Shown piece by piece: positions 39,745 to 51,762 of a DNA stretch of 64,000 nt; position 1 is the first letter of the stretch; each line of letters opens with the position of its first letter. The DNA comes from Montifringilla adamsi (lineage: Eukaryota; Chordata; Aves; Passeriformes; Passeridae). The position numbers and the translations under genes are program-made. The stretch lies in contig JAGGNK010008337.1 of the NCBI GenBank assembly GCA_017590115.1, positions 1,922,001 to 1,986,000 of the forward strand, read 5' to 3'. The notes under the pieces are model-generated. The model was given only the letters and a program-made list of their open reading frames with translations, searched no databases and was not told the origin of the DNA.

Positions 39745-40075
39745 TACTGCTGTGAGTCCAGTGGAGTGCCACAAGGATGATTAAGGGCCTGGAGCCTCTT
39801 TCTCATGAGGAGAGACAAGGAGACCTGGGACTGTTCAACCTGGAAAAGAGGGTTCAGGGAGATCCTATCACCTGGAATAAATACCTTTAGGAGGAGCCAG
39901 AGTCTCCTCACTGGAGCCCAGTGACAGCACAAGAGAGAACAGGCACAAACTGGAACACAGGAAACTTCATCTGACCATAAGAAAAAAATTTTTTTTTTTT
40001 TTCAATTGTGAGAGTGGTCAAACTCTGCAATAGGTTGTGGACTCTCCATTCTCAAAAGTAGAAATCCCAAATTCC
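39745..40075 (+). mobile_element. CR1 LINE fragment, longer internal part
   Basis: Sense CR1 sequence from further 5' than the other copies. It has 'gagtccagtggagtgccaca', 'aggatgattaagggcctgga', 'tgttcaacctggaaaagagg', 'agtgacagcacaagagagaa', 'caggcacaaactggaacaca' and 'ggttgtggactctccatt'. It is interrupted at 39984-40002 by an A7/T15 simple tract where the family normally has a 'aaaaatttctttact'-type segment. The 3' terminal repeats are not recognisable. Confidence 0.93.
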
Positions 40076-40622
40076 TCAGCATACTTTGGTTCTTTTTAAA
40101 AATGCTAATAGGATCAAAGTCTACTCCATTAGGTCATGCCAGAATCATTAAGTTGCAATTAAAAAAATCAACAAAAATGCAAAACTGCAGACTGGTGTAA
40201 TATACACTGCAGTATCAAGACTCTTTCTTCTACTTAATTCTTTTATTTCCTTGATCCATTAGTACATGTAGGAAAGATTTTAAGAGGGGGATTCAGACTG
40301 ACTTATCCCCAGTTAAAATGTTGCTGCATTAACTGGACTTCACCTCCTTTAATATCAGGCAGCCACACAAATGGATGTTATGGACCAAAAAAAATTTGGT
40401 TTACCTCAAAAGGAATAAGACAATACTTTTTTGCTTCTTGCCAGTATTGAATTGTAAGGGTTACAATCAGGTCTGAGCAAATACAGATACAAAGAATCTG
40501 AAAATGAACTCCTCAGTTGAATTCTGTTTGTATCGTTCTTTTGTGCAAAATGCCTGAATTTCAGAGCAAAGCTTCCAGAAGAGATGACAAAATACACATC
40601 AAACTGTCTTCTTCCTACACAG
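40076..40622. other. non-coding DNA, no gene seen
   Basis: AT-rich unique sequence with no repeat and no supportable gene. It ends at the candidate splice acceptor described next. Confidence 0.55.
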
Positions 40623-40850
40623 GAACAAGATCTGCATTTATTTAAGGAACTGGCAGGATACATTAATTACCCAAGAACAAGGTTTGGCCAACTATCTTTA
40701 GTGGCTCTGTATAACCAAGCTTTAAATAAGTGCACAGAATGGAAGCAACAGTGTGCAGAGGCAGCAAGTGGCTTAAAAAGCACAGCCTTGCTCCACAGGC
40801 CTGAGCAAACAGCCATGGTTTCCGTGGTGGTTGTAAGGAATTTGCTTTGA
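40623..40850 (+). other. open frame behind a strong splice-acceptor match (candidate exon)
   Basis: A textbook-looking 3' splice site (pyrimidine-rich tgtcttcttcctacacag) ends at 40622. It is followed by an open frame of 75 codons beginning E-Q-D-L-H-L-F-K-E-L and ending in TGA at 40848-40850. No family is recognised. A weak donor (aacaag|gtttgg, near 40680) could end a shorter exon; otherwise it would be a terminal exon, but I see no poly(A) signal at the expected distance. The antisense strand is also open, which weakens the coding claim. Confidence 0.15.
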
Positions 40851-42609
40851 ATCTGCATTAAATAGCCAAATTTTCTACATCCTGTTTGATGCATTTCGAA
40901 AACATCTGTTTTGATTAACTTGAAATCAGTGCGGCACGTTAACATCTCAGAGGAAATTAGGTTCATTTAATTTGGATTTCAGGCTGTGGTCCCCTTGCTC
41001 TGGTGGTATCAGGAAGGGATTTATATGTGGAGGTTGTGCTTCTGCCATGCCTGGTGATGCTGGAAGCTGAGCACTCTGAGCATGGAGTAGGGTCCCTGGA
41101 GCCCAGGTGTGCTTCCATTGACTTCCCTGGCTGGTGGGGATTAATTCAGGGGAAGAACTGGCCAGATGAGATTTAAATCCTGTGGGATCCAAATTCTAGA
41201 TGGAATCCCAAGAATTGTGGTTCCCCTTGTCTGATTTCCCTTACAAAGATGGAAAACAGCAGGAGCTGTTTTCACAAGCTTTTCTTGGTTTCAAGCACTG
41301 AAAGTAAGGGGTGAGACCAGACAATTCTGAGAGAAATGGAAACCACTTGAAGCAATGTCCCACCATTCTTGTGGGTAAGGATCATTTCCAGAGTAAAACA
41401 CCTTCCACATGCATCTGTTGGGATACAGAAAGCTGAAAGATGGGTTTTCTCCACAGAAAAGGTAATTTTCTTCTGGATAAGGAAAAAAAGCCAAAGTCAG
41501 TAGTACACCCATTTGGAAAAGCCACTCCAGTATTACAGGTGTTATAATTCAGTTGCCTCATGTTCCTATACTCCTGTATCTGCAGTCACCTCTGGCTTGA
41601 TGGAAGCTCTCAACTGGAAAAGATACAAGGAAAAGAACAGCACAGCCATCTTGGGAATCTTCAAGTGTCATTCAGTAAGGACCTGGTCAGGTAAACCTGC
41701 CCAACAGGAACACAGGGACACTGAAACAGTAAAATGAAAGTAATACAGAAGTACCAGGATTAAAATCTATGGAAAACCTTCAAAAGGTGGTCACTGAAAT
41801 ATTTGAAATTACAGCATTAAGAGTACTGCAGGCACAGCTTGTAAGGGAGGATCTAAAGAAAATGCCTCAGGTCTGTTTGTAGATAATGTCCATTTTAATC
41901 CCACATTTTCTCAACTACTCTCATTTTTAGGTATCAGATGTTATCAGCTTTCCACAGCTAAGATTTTCAAAGCAGATTAAAGGCACAAAAGATTTTCAAT
42001 AAATTTTGGGTAACAAAGCTCTTGAAAAATCTCCTCTGTGCCCATTCAGCCTTCCAAGACAAGGACTGCTCCAATTGTGTATTTCTTCACATAGGATCTG
42101 GCTCAAGACTGGGAGGTTGCACATGCAGCTGCAGGAATAATGGCTGGTCTGAGTTCTCTGATGAGACTTAGCAGTTGGTGAAGTTTCCAGGCTTTGAGCT
42201 TCTTTCTGTGGCAATCAAAGTAAGGCAGCTTTGCAGACCTTAGTGTCATGTTTCCCTGCTCCTTTCAAAAAACCATCTAGTTTTCAACACAGCTCTAATG
42301 ATAACTCCACAAAATTCTGTGGTTTTGCTTTGTAGATCATTTAAGTATTTTCTCTCATGTTGCTCCACAGCTCTACTGTGTCAGCTCCAAGTGAATCAAA
42401 GAATTCTCAGAGCAAAAGCTGCTTGAAACTGGTAATGCTCTTCTGGATTCTCAGAGGAACCACCAATTTTGCCTGATGAGGTTCACTCGAAAGACTTCAT
42501 TGACTTAAGCAAATCTTTCAACATGCGTGGCAAGAGTTTAAAGTTTCTAATGAACCATGAAACCAGGCAAGTTTCTAGGGCTTTTTGAGAATGCTTTCCT
42601 TAATTCTAG
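40851..42609. other. non-coding DNA, no gene seen
   Basis: Unique sequence without CR1. Short ORFs of 60 to 81 codons on both strands show no recognisable domain. Confidence 0.55.
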
Positions 42610-42985
42610 CTCCGCATCACTATTTTGCCACCAATCTCACGATGCACAAGACCTATGGGAGCATTGTACAAGCTGCTGAGGAAAGCTGTGACAACCAGGT
42701 CAGAATATCCAGCAGGCCCAGAGGAGCAGAAGTTACACCAGCTTGTAGGCCAGAGCTCCAAGGGCCAGGTAAGGGTTGTCCAGAGCAACACTGATCTCCT
42801 CCAACAAACAGGGGCTAGTTTGGTTTTCTCTTTTTAAACAGGGTTGCATTGTAAAATGCTTCATCAATACTGACAACAATGCACTTGGATTCAGGATAAA
42901 ACTTCTGGACACAGAGAGGGACACCATTGCCAAGTATCCTCTGAAATGCTCCTGAGGCAGCTTTAAAGCTCGCTGTTTAAATAAA
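42610..42985 (+). other. possible two-exon gene fragment or retrocopy, unidentified
   Basis: Seen: an acceptor-like 'gctttccttaattctag' ends at 42609. A 53-codon open block (42610-42768) starts L-R-I-T-I-L-P-P and ends S-S-K-G-Q at a consensus donor 'ccag|gtaagg'. An acceptor-like 'ttttctctttttaaacag' ends at 42841. A 37-codon block (42842-42952, G-C-I-V-K-C-F ... L-K-C-S) then ends in TGA, with AATAAA about 25 bases on at 42980-42985. Both junctions are phase 0. Against: the implied intron is only 73 bp, no upstream exon or start is visible, I recognise no protein, and the minus strand is also open in two frames. The very short 3' UTR would fit a decayed retrocopy as well as a gene end. Confidence 0.2.
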
Positions 42986-45900
42986 GATTAAAAGCTACAG
43001 AAAACACTTGAGCTGCTGAAATTCAGGATCAGTCTTTTGCTCTGTCACAGTGTCCCTGCACAAGATAGGGCACAGAGAAACTATCTGCCCATTTTCCAAG
43101 CAACTGAGACTTCCTACCTCATGGAAGTCATGGAAAGATGGAAGCTTTAAGGACTTCCCAGTGCTTAGTTGTAGCAAGGATGGGAAACATGAATACTTCA
43201 TGTAGCTTACCAAGAAGGGGTAAAATTCCCAATGGTTCTCACCAGTGCTGTTCAAACATACAATTGGCCAAAGCAGCCACTTGGAGTGAAGGTGGAGGCT
43301 TGACCACTGTGTCAGTTTTGGATCATGGCTGTGCTCCTTCCTAGAGGGATGCCAAGCATAAGCACAGCTCATTTGAAATCCAGAAAATGCACCAGCATTT
43401 GGCAGCTCTCTCTGAGCAATGAAAACAATTGCTTTTATTTCTAATTTCACTGAAGGATTCACATATAGATTCTCCACAGCAGAGCCTGGAGAGGCCTGTT
43501 TAGCAGCAGGTCTCCTAAAGGTCTGATATTCAGAGTGCAAATACAAATTTGCTGCAGCTCCAAACAGTAATTGCAGTTATCCCCTCAGTGACAGAAGCAG
43601 CAGAACCACCAAATTCCAGCTCCTCTTCACCAGTCAGCACTGGACTGACCTTACACTCCTTTATTTCAGTTTAAACATTGTCATTTGCATTTTCTTGTTT
43701 CTCAAAATCCTTCTGTATCTATATAAGAAAATATACATGATGGGGAGAAGCCTCATGTACTTTTTAACATGTTAACTTCAAGGACAAAGATTAGAAACCT
43801 CTCAGTGACACAGACTGGAGTTAATTAGACAAAATATTCCATGTGCATACTCTCCTCAAGGCAGCATCTGCAGCTCATGTGTAATGCAAACCATGTTAAG
43901 CAGCTCTGTCCAGCCTGATTTCTGTCCAGCTACCAAGGATTCTGACTTTATTTCACCAGACAGAAAAGTGCAATTTTTCTGTCATTAGAGAGCACCCAGG
44001 GAAGTAGCACAACAAAATGCTTCCTGCTGCTGTTAAAGGCAGGAGGCTGTGATTTCAGCTCAGTCATCTGCTCTCACATTGAGTAATCCACAAATATTTG
44101 AGCTTTCTGGCAGCATAACCCCCCCAACACCACAGTAGCAGAATCTTTTCCTCTAAATGTTCCAAGACATTTCCATGTTTGCCTTCTCAGGCTATTGATA
44201 GTAAACTGCTTAATAGGAGAGGGCATCTGTGATGCTTTTCCTGACTATTGATAACATCTAGAAGGCTTAAACATGGCCTTTCCTGCTTCAGATTTTAAAG
44301 GAGGTTAATTGAGATCAGATACTTAAAGCTGAACTTAACAGCAGCAGAGTAAGTGCACAGTCCAGACTATGGAAAGAAAACATGTTAAAAAATATTTGGA
44401 ATAGTTAAATATATCCAGATCAGCCACACATGATAACTTCAGAGCACTTACAAAGAGAATGAAGGACACTGAGGCATTCCTGGCTGTCTGTAGAGTGCTC
44501 ACTGGAAACACAGATGGAACTCCAGGAGACCAGAGAGCTGATTTTTAAGAGATAGGGAAGAGTTTGGGAACATTTAGTTCAGTCTGTAGGCCTGAGTATA
44601 ACCTCTATGATACAAAAGAGAGAGTAAGAAACGGATACATGCAACAGAACAAACAGAAATTTCACCTTTACAAGATAACTGCCTCAAAAAAAAAATAAAA
44701 TCTGAAGATTTAGAAAGTAGAGAGAGGGAAAAGGAGACATGCTGCAGGATAGCAAACTGGGGGTCAGAGAGAAGTCAGTCATTTGTTCTCTTCCTCCCCC
44801 AAGGACAGGACAAGAGTGAAGGACTACATTATAAAAACAAAAGAAATTCAGCTGAGAAGTCAAAAAGATGTTTAAAAGTTGAGCAATATTTGTAGAGACT
44901 GTGAGACTGTAGAGACTTGTATAGACTGTGAAATCACTTGTCACAGGTTTCTAGACCTGTCAGAGTGGTTCCAGCTAATTATTTTCTTGGTTGCAGCTAT
45001 GCCTTCCAGCCCCCAGCATGTCCTCTTGCCCCTGATGTCCCATTTCATTCCTCCTTGTCTCACAATCTCTTCCTAGCACCACTTCTTCCCCCAGCAATGG
45101 GGGAAGACTTTAAAGAATTCTGCCTCAAGTGAGTGGTGAATTAACAGAGAATTAGTGTCACTAACAAGAATATTTTTCAGCCTTCATTAGACCAGTGGCT
45201 ATGGTGATTTCTTGTGCTCCAGTTATAGAGTTGCCTCCATTGCAGCACAGTCATGAGCAATTTAAAAACACATCCTGAGATTTTCTAGGCATGAGGTAGA
45301 ATTCCTGAGGACATCAATAGCTCCTGCATAGCGCAGCTTCCAAATTTTTTCCAGTTTGGAAAACACATTGTGTCAGTGCAGAAATAAGCTGTGGTCCTCT
45401 AGTCAAGGCCTGTATGACAATAATGCATGTGCAGAAGGCAGCAGAATGACGATGAACTGCTGGACTCTGGCATTTCTTTCCTCTGAGAGCTTCATAACTT
45501 CAACATTGTATTACCATCAGCTCCTTCCCTGGGATCTATTTTACAAGGAGCTTACAAATGGCATGTGTAACAAATGCTATCTATTGCATTTTATTATTCA
45601 TCTTTTTCCACATATTGACATTTGAGATGTAACCAGGGACTGTGCACAGAATATGTCTGGCAGGAGTGGTGTGCACTGATGAATGTCCCCTCGGTGCTGA
45701 TATGAAACACATGGGTTCTATTAGCAAAGCGAGGGATGAAATGATCCATTGGAAATTACTTACCTATTCCATGAACATGACTTACCAAAGCCAGGAATGT
45801 TCTAAGGATTAACTCTTACCAATGCATGGGAATTAAACCCCTTCTTGCTGGGAAAAGGGGGAGCAACCACCCATAGGCTGCAAGGGGTCAGCCCTAAAAT

Positions 45901-46143
45901 CTTTGGAAGATCTCTGACAGTACAGGAGCAGTCATATATTCATACATTGTGTAAATGAAAAAAAACAGGGCTGTTGTTATTCCTGTTCACTTTGACAATT
46001 TGAAGTTATTTCTCCTTCAAGCTCAGGCTACAACTGAAGAAAGAATCCCTATACAAATTCTTAGATATGTGTTTAGTTCTATTAAAATCAACATTCCACC
46101 AAAATTGTTGAAGTTCAGTGTGTGCTTAAATATTTTTCTGACT
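42986..46143. other. non-coding DNA; one long antisense frame
   Basis: A 183-codon minus-strand frame at 42995-43546 has no recognisable domain and overlaps open plus-strand frames. It is recorded as unsupported. Short direct repeats (gagactgt-type units) occur near 44892-44933. The remainder is unique sequence with no visible gene. Confidence 0.5.
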
Positions 46144-46167
46144 AGTACTAGTTTAAGCACTAGTACT
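46144..46167. repeat. 24-bp hairpin with 9-bp perfect arms
   Basis: The arms AGTACTAGT and ACTAGTACT are separated by TTAAGC. The left arm itself sits in the self-complementary ACTAGTACTAGT. It is a small inverted repeat with no T-tract, and no function is assigned. Confidence 0.85.
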
Positions 46168-49100
46168 TACTTGCCAGGGTTTTATTTTCTTTATTGATGC
46201 AACATTAACTCAAAAGTGCTGTGGACACATAAATATTAGCCAAAACTATTAACTTTTTCTGGATTTCTTGGCCTTTTAAAAAAATCTGGTCCAGCTAGAA
46301 GGCTGCCTTATCATTAAACCAACATATTAAATTTCTCTGACAGTAAAATCTATCTATAGACATACAGTAACAACAAATTAACCTCCATCTGACATGAATG
46401 AAAACAGTTTCTAAGTGGTTATAGTTCCTAAAACAGAATCTATATGCAACAAATATAATTATTTCACTGAAATTGTTAGCACATGTTTTTCTTTTGCAAC
46501 AGACATGTTCGCTGTACCATCTTTGTTGTATTGATATGTTCTTTAGTAGCCCCTTCTGTGCCTTCATCCTTGATTTAAATTTATCGTGACACATTTTTAA
46601 ACAATAGCAGGAAACCTCACTTATGACTTTAATTATAAAATGGTGTTATAAAATTATATCCACATTTTACTTTTGGCAGTTGGCAATCCTCATTTAACAT
46701 AAATAACCCTTCTTGGCCTCAGCAGTTCTCTTTGGTTGATTTCAATGCTTACTGTATGTAATTGATATAAAAACACAAGGTTTAGGAAGCAGTTATTGGA
46801 ACTTGTTAAAAGAAGTAGTCAAGTTCATAAATGCACTCATTTTGCTATGCTACATGCCAAGAGAATTAATAATGGACGTTTGGGAATTGGGGAGAAACTC
46901 TGGCTTTTTAAAGAAAGACTGATGTAACTACAGTATTCCACTCCTATGTTAATTGTTTGGCTCACAGACCCACGGCTTTGTTTCTCTTCCACCCACAGCT
47001 GCTTCCAATAATTTTCTAAAACCTGACACATCCATCCACACACATCCACGTTAGACACAGACGTCCAGTTTGAACTCCACATATGCACCAATACCCAAAC
47101 AGTTCTGCTGTTCTATGCTGAAGGACAAGAGCAAATAGGTTAACCTGGTGGCATAATTAAAAGGAAAAGACAATCAGAAGAGGCTGTTCCAGAAGACTGG
47201 AATTTAGCCATACTAGAAATGAAGCTACTTTGAATCACTTCCCAAAGCAGGTCACATGAAGGGGCTGATCTTCATCTGAAGATGCCTGGATTTGCACAAA
47301 GGAACCTTGGTCTGTCTTACTTCTGCACACTGACAGTAGGGGAACAGGCAGAGTTACTTGTCTGCATGGGCACTTAACCCCAACACTGAATGCTCCAATG
47401 CACCGTGGTCACACAAGAGCAGGAAATGTCACCTGTGCTTAACGCTGGGCTGGGCCATCATCTGAACAACTTCTTAACTTCTACCTGACCATCACACAGC
47501 ATCACTAACAGGATTAAAGTTAAACATGGGCTTAGAAGTATTGGATGAACTGGAAACAAAACCCAGCTCAATTCTCAACAGTGCTGGTCCGTAGCCTTCA
47601 TTGAGCTGATGGTGCTACTAATTGTTCTTCCCTTTTGAGGGCAAATCACGTGGATTAAGGCCCACTCAAAGTTTTTCCTTTTGCTGTTTTTAGGACACAA
47701 CTTCAAAAATTCTCTCTTATTAAAGTTAATTTATAGAAAGAATTCAAAAGCATTGAGAATGTTATTCTCAAACTTCCATTTGGCTGGTTTATCTCATACC
47801 ACAAATAAAAATCAGACTAAGAACAAGAAGGAGACTTGGTTCTTTCTGCATCAGGATCCACCACCTCAGATCTTGAGGGAGGCATCCTACAAGCCAAGTC
47901 ACACAACAGGACAAAGCCATAGCACAGGTCTGCATTTGTGGATGGCTGGGAGAGCTGTGATGCCATAAATTGCCACTAACAAATGCCAGATGTGGATGTT
48001 GGGAGCAGGGGCAGCTGGGGAATTCAGAGGAAAGCTGAGATGCTTAAAATGTACACACTGTAGGGAGATGGGAGGGCAGGACAGAGGGGCCAGATGTGTG
48101 AGTCTCACACAGACAGAGACTAGGCAGACCTGCAACACAAAGCTAAATAAAATTATTAGGCAAATGAATGTTTAAATGAGGGGTCAGGACCTTGGGATAA
48201 AACTTTAGGAACATGAAAGGGACAAATACTTTTCCTGCCTAATCTTCCATCCCCACCCCAGTTGGTTTTATACATCCAGAGCTGATGTGGTTGGTATGTG
48301 CTCAGTCAAGGGCCCAAGTGCCCATCAGTCACATATAAGCCAGTCCCTTAAGCACAACCAGGTACCAATGTGTCTCCTATCCTTTCCCAGTGAACAGGGA
48401 GAACACACCAATTCCATAACAAAGAAAGGTCTCATCTGTAACTTGCCACTTCCAATTGGGGCTGGAAGCAAGAGCCCTTCTGTGGCTCTGGCCACTCATT
48501 AAACAACTCAGCCAGGAAAACCCAAGGGCACTGAGATTTCAGAATCTTGCATTCTCCCCTCTTCACCATGCACTGACTCAGTCTCTGTGACATGATAAAA
48601 TTCATCAAGTAAATAAACCTTAGGGGTTTTAATTCTTCTCAATCACTGACGTATAACATCCAATTCAAACTCTCAAATCCCACCCATGTCTGCTGAGACC
48701 TACTGACTTTAACCAGGGCTCTGCCCAAGACAGAGGTGCCAGAGCAGCCCTGCTGCCTGTCCCAGCAAGGTCCCAAAACCAGTGGCTCCCTCCCTAAAAC
48801 CAGCAAGACAGCTGCCAAATCTTTGGTGCCAGTAGTCCTGAGTGCCTTTTTCTCTCTTAGCCACCACCAGGTTTGTGCAAGTGTTAAATCAAAGCTGAAA
48901 AAGCAGCAGAGGAGGCCACACGTATGAGCCTGGCTTTCTCTGTGCCACAGATGGTGCAGTGTTGCTGAATAAATAGGAAGCTCACTACCCAGAAGTGGAA
49001 GAAATTACTTCAGAGGAGGCTGAGACTCTTGGGACTTTCGTGTTTCCTACTATAAATTTGGAGTTTGCTATTTTTATTGAAAAGGGGGTAGTACTTCCTC

Positions 49101-51518
49101 CTCACCCTTCCTATTACTGTATGCAATATTAATCCTTTAACCTTTTAATTAGGGACAGTCACATTTTGTGGAACCTGAGGTTTTGCAGCCCTCTTGAACT
49201 TCTGCAGTAGAAAATGGGAAAAGGAAGTTGCAAAGATGAAGCTCACCACATCTTTCCTTGTAAGCCTGTGATTTTCTTTTCACCTGTGAAAGGAGATTCA
49301 CATTTTTTCTTTTTAACCATCACATTTTTTCTGTTTAAAGACCCATCTCCAACACTCAGATTCCATGTAAACAAATAACAAAAAAAAAAAACCATCACAG
49401 TGGAGAATCTTGGCTTTCCTGACTCAACCAACAACTGCAATCAGAACCCAAAGCCACATCCTCAGCTAACATAAATATGGTGCAACTGAAGCTGATAGAG
49501 CAAGGCCTGTCAAACACATCCCTGTCCTGCCTTTTAAACACAGCTGAGGCAGAATATCTTCCCTAACACAGGAGGGAAGGAAACAGCAGTGCTCTGTTTG
49601 CATGCCTGGGATAGGAGACCACAGTGAGGAGCTGGCAGTGGCATCAGAGCATTTTCATTCAAGTGCTCATCAGGAACAGAGCCATGGCTGATGGCAGGCG
49701 TCAGAAGCACTGAAGGAGAAGCAGGACAAAAAGGATGCTCACTGGCTTGCTGCCAAAGAGGTGAATCCTCCCTGTTGCTCCTGAAGCCAGAAAACATTTC
49801 AGCTGAAGTCAGTTTAAAACCTTCCCTCCCACCTTCATTTAAAACTTACCAGTGACTTAAAGGATTTTCTGCTGCAGTGAAGATTAGAAGCATTTATAAA
49901 GCAGCAAATATTAGCTTTCACATTATTTTTATTCTGAAAATTCTTTTGCAAAACTAGGTGAAATTTCAGATGAAATAAGAAATTGTTAAATCTCTATTTT
50001 TACCATCAAAGTGGGGGAGACGGGAGGATTTTTAGGATTGGATTGGTTCGTTTTGGCACACAAGATATTTGTGCTCTTCAAGAGTCCTCTAAATTTTGGG
50101 ACCGACCTCCTAGAGAGGACACCTGACCAGATGTAAGCTCCCAGCTCTGAGTACAGCCATGGCATACAAGCAAGGACTCCTTTCCAGGTTCAGCAACACC
50201 TCGGAGCCCCTCCTCTCTTCTGCACATGGCTTAAGGCTGCCCTGTGGCTTTGGGAACTCCCATTTCTCTTGTTGGCCCTGTAAATTAACAAGTTGATTCC
50301 CCAGCTCCCACCTCTGCACCTGATATCAAGAAATGGCTGAATAAACCAAATTTTTTCCACTAAACCTTCTGCAGCAGCATCAGCCTCCTTAACTTCAAAT
50401 TCTGCATGATGTTTTCTTATACTTCATGTGCAGGTAAAACTTTCACTAATAACAGATCCATAATGTATTCCTAGATTTCAACTCCTCCTGCTGATCATTT
50501 ATCCAAAACACACACATTTATCCTGCTGGTGCCAGTCAGCAGTGCTTCCATGAGCAGTGTATTCCGGGCTGAAAACGGGCATGACAAAAAGCTCTCTCCT
50601 TCCAGGACCTGGGTGATAGTAAAGTTGCAATTTGTGTTCTAAAGTCTCAAAAGCTTTCAGTCCTCAACCAAAATAAGCTGTGTAAGTGTAACAAATTGTC
50701 CAAGCATATCGAAACCCTATAAAACATCAGGCTAAGGAGTCGCAGCAAATCCCAAAAGAGGCTCTTGGAGAAATTTATTGAACAACAATGTCCTCTGCTG
50801 GCAGGAACCAGCCTCAACTTGTAACACTGAGCTGCAGCACCTTCCCGGGGATTCTGGGACATCGTCACCAGCAGGCATTGAACAGTCTGCACAGGAAGCC
50901 AAGAACAGATCAAAATCAAGACTGAGACAAGATGGCTTTTGGATGGTCTTGTCTTGTTTGCCTCCAATAAGGACAGAGGTCAGGGGATATTTGATGAAAA
51001 AACCTCTGGCAACAAGAAATAAATTTGAATATTATTCAAGACTGGCTTATGTGACTCCAAACTCAAGCAAACAGTGCAGCAGCTTGGAAAAGGGATTCAG
51101 ATTGTCCTCCTAACCTTACTGCTTTTCCTCAAGGTGTCCCCATGCAAATCTGGTCTCTTCCATCTATTTGGATTTTGAAGGCATCAGAACAGGGAAGGCA
51201 CCATTTTCCCCACTAGTACTTATCCTAAAAAAGGAGCTGAGACAATTTCAAAAGCACACATGTGACATGGTAGTCTGGGATTTATTTCCAAGTGTTTCAC
51301 ATGTACTAAAGAGTAGATTTTCAGAGTATTCCTGTTCCAGGAGACTTGGCCATGTCAGGAACTCCTGCTAATCCTCTTTAAACACAGTGGAGCTGGGTTC
51401 CTCCATGTCCTTTACTACTGATTCTGAAGAGCTTATGTTGCAGCAACGCTTCCCTGAATACCTGCCCTCATTCTTAAAATAAAAATCAGTTGTTGAAAAC
51501 CAAGTTTATGTTTGCTGC
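46168..51518. other. non-coding DNA, repeat-poor
   Basis: No CR1 and no supportable gene in about 5.3 kb. A 12-A run lies at 49380-49391. Minus-strand ORFs at 46295-46594 and 46837-47091 and plus-strand ORFs near 50778-51371 are isolated and unrecognised. Confidence 0.55.
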
Positions 51519-51762
51519 CTGGCCTTGAACACTTCTAGGGATGGGGAATCCAGTGCCTCACCACTCTCACAGACGAGAACCTTGTTATAATACCCAACCC
51601 AAACCTACTTGGTCTGAAGCCATTCCCACTTGTTCTGTCACTAAATGTCCTTGTAGATGGTCTCTCTCCATGTTTCTTGTTGGCTCCCTTCAGGTATTGG
51701 AAGGCCACTGTTAGGTCATCCTGAAGCTTCTCTTCTCCAGGCTGAACTATCCCAATTATTTA
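51519..51762 (-). mobile_element. CR1 LINE fragment (antisense)
   Basis: Reads as the reverse complement of CR1: 'ggccttgaacacttctaggg', 'gtgcctcaccactctcacag', 'gaagccattcccacttgttc', 'ttcaggtattggaaggccac' and 'ttctcttctccaggctgaac'. Between 'gggatggggaatcca' and 'gtgcctcacc' about 30 bases usual in the family are missing, an internal deletion. The terminal 3' repeats are absent. Confidence 0.94.

Noticed and set aside
50787..50804. Third CTCF-like string (tgtcctctgctggcagg)
   Set aside because: About 13 of 15 core positions fit, with a mismatch in the central GGC; too weak to list.
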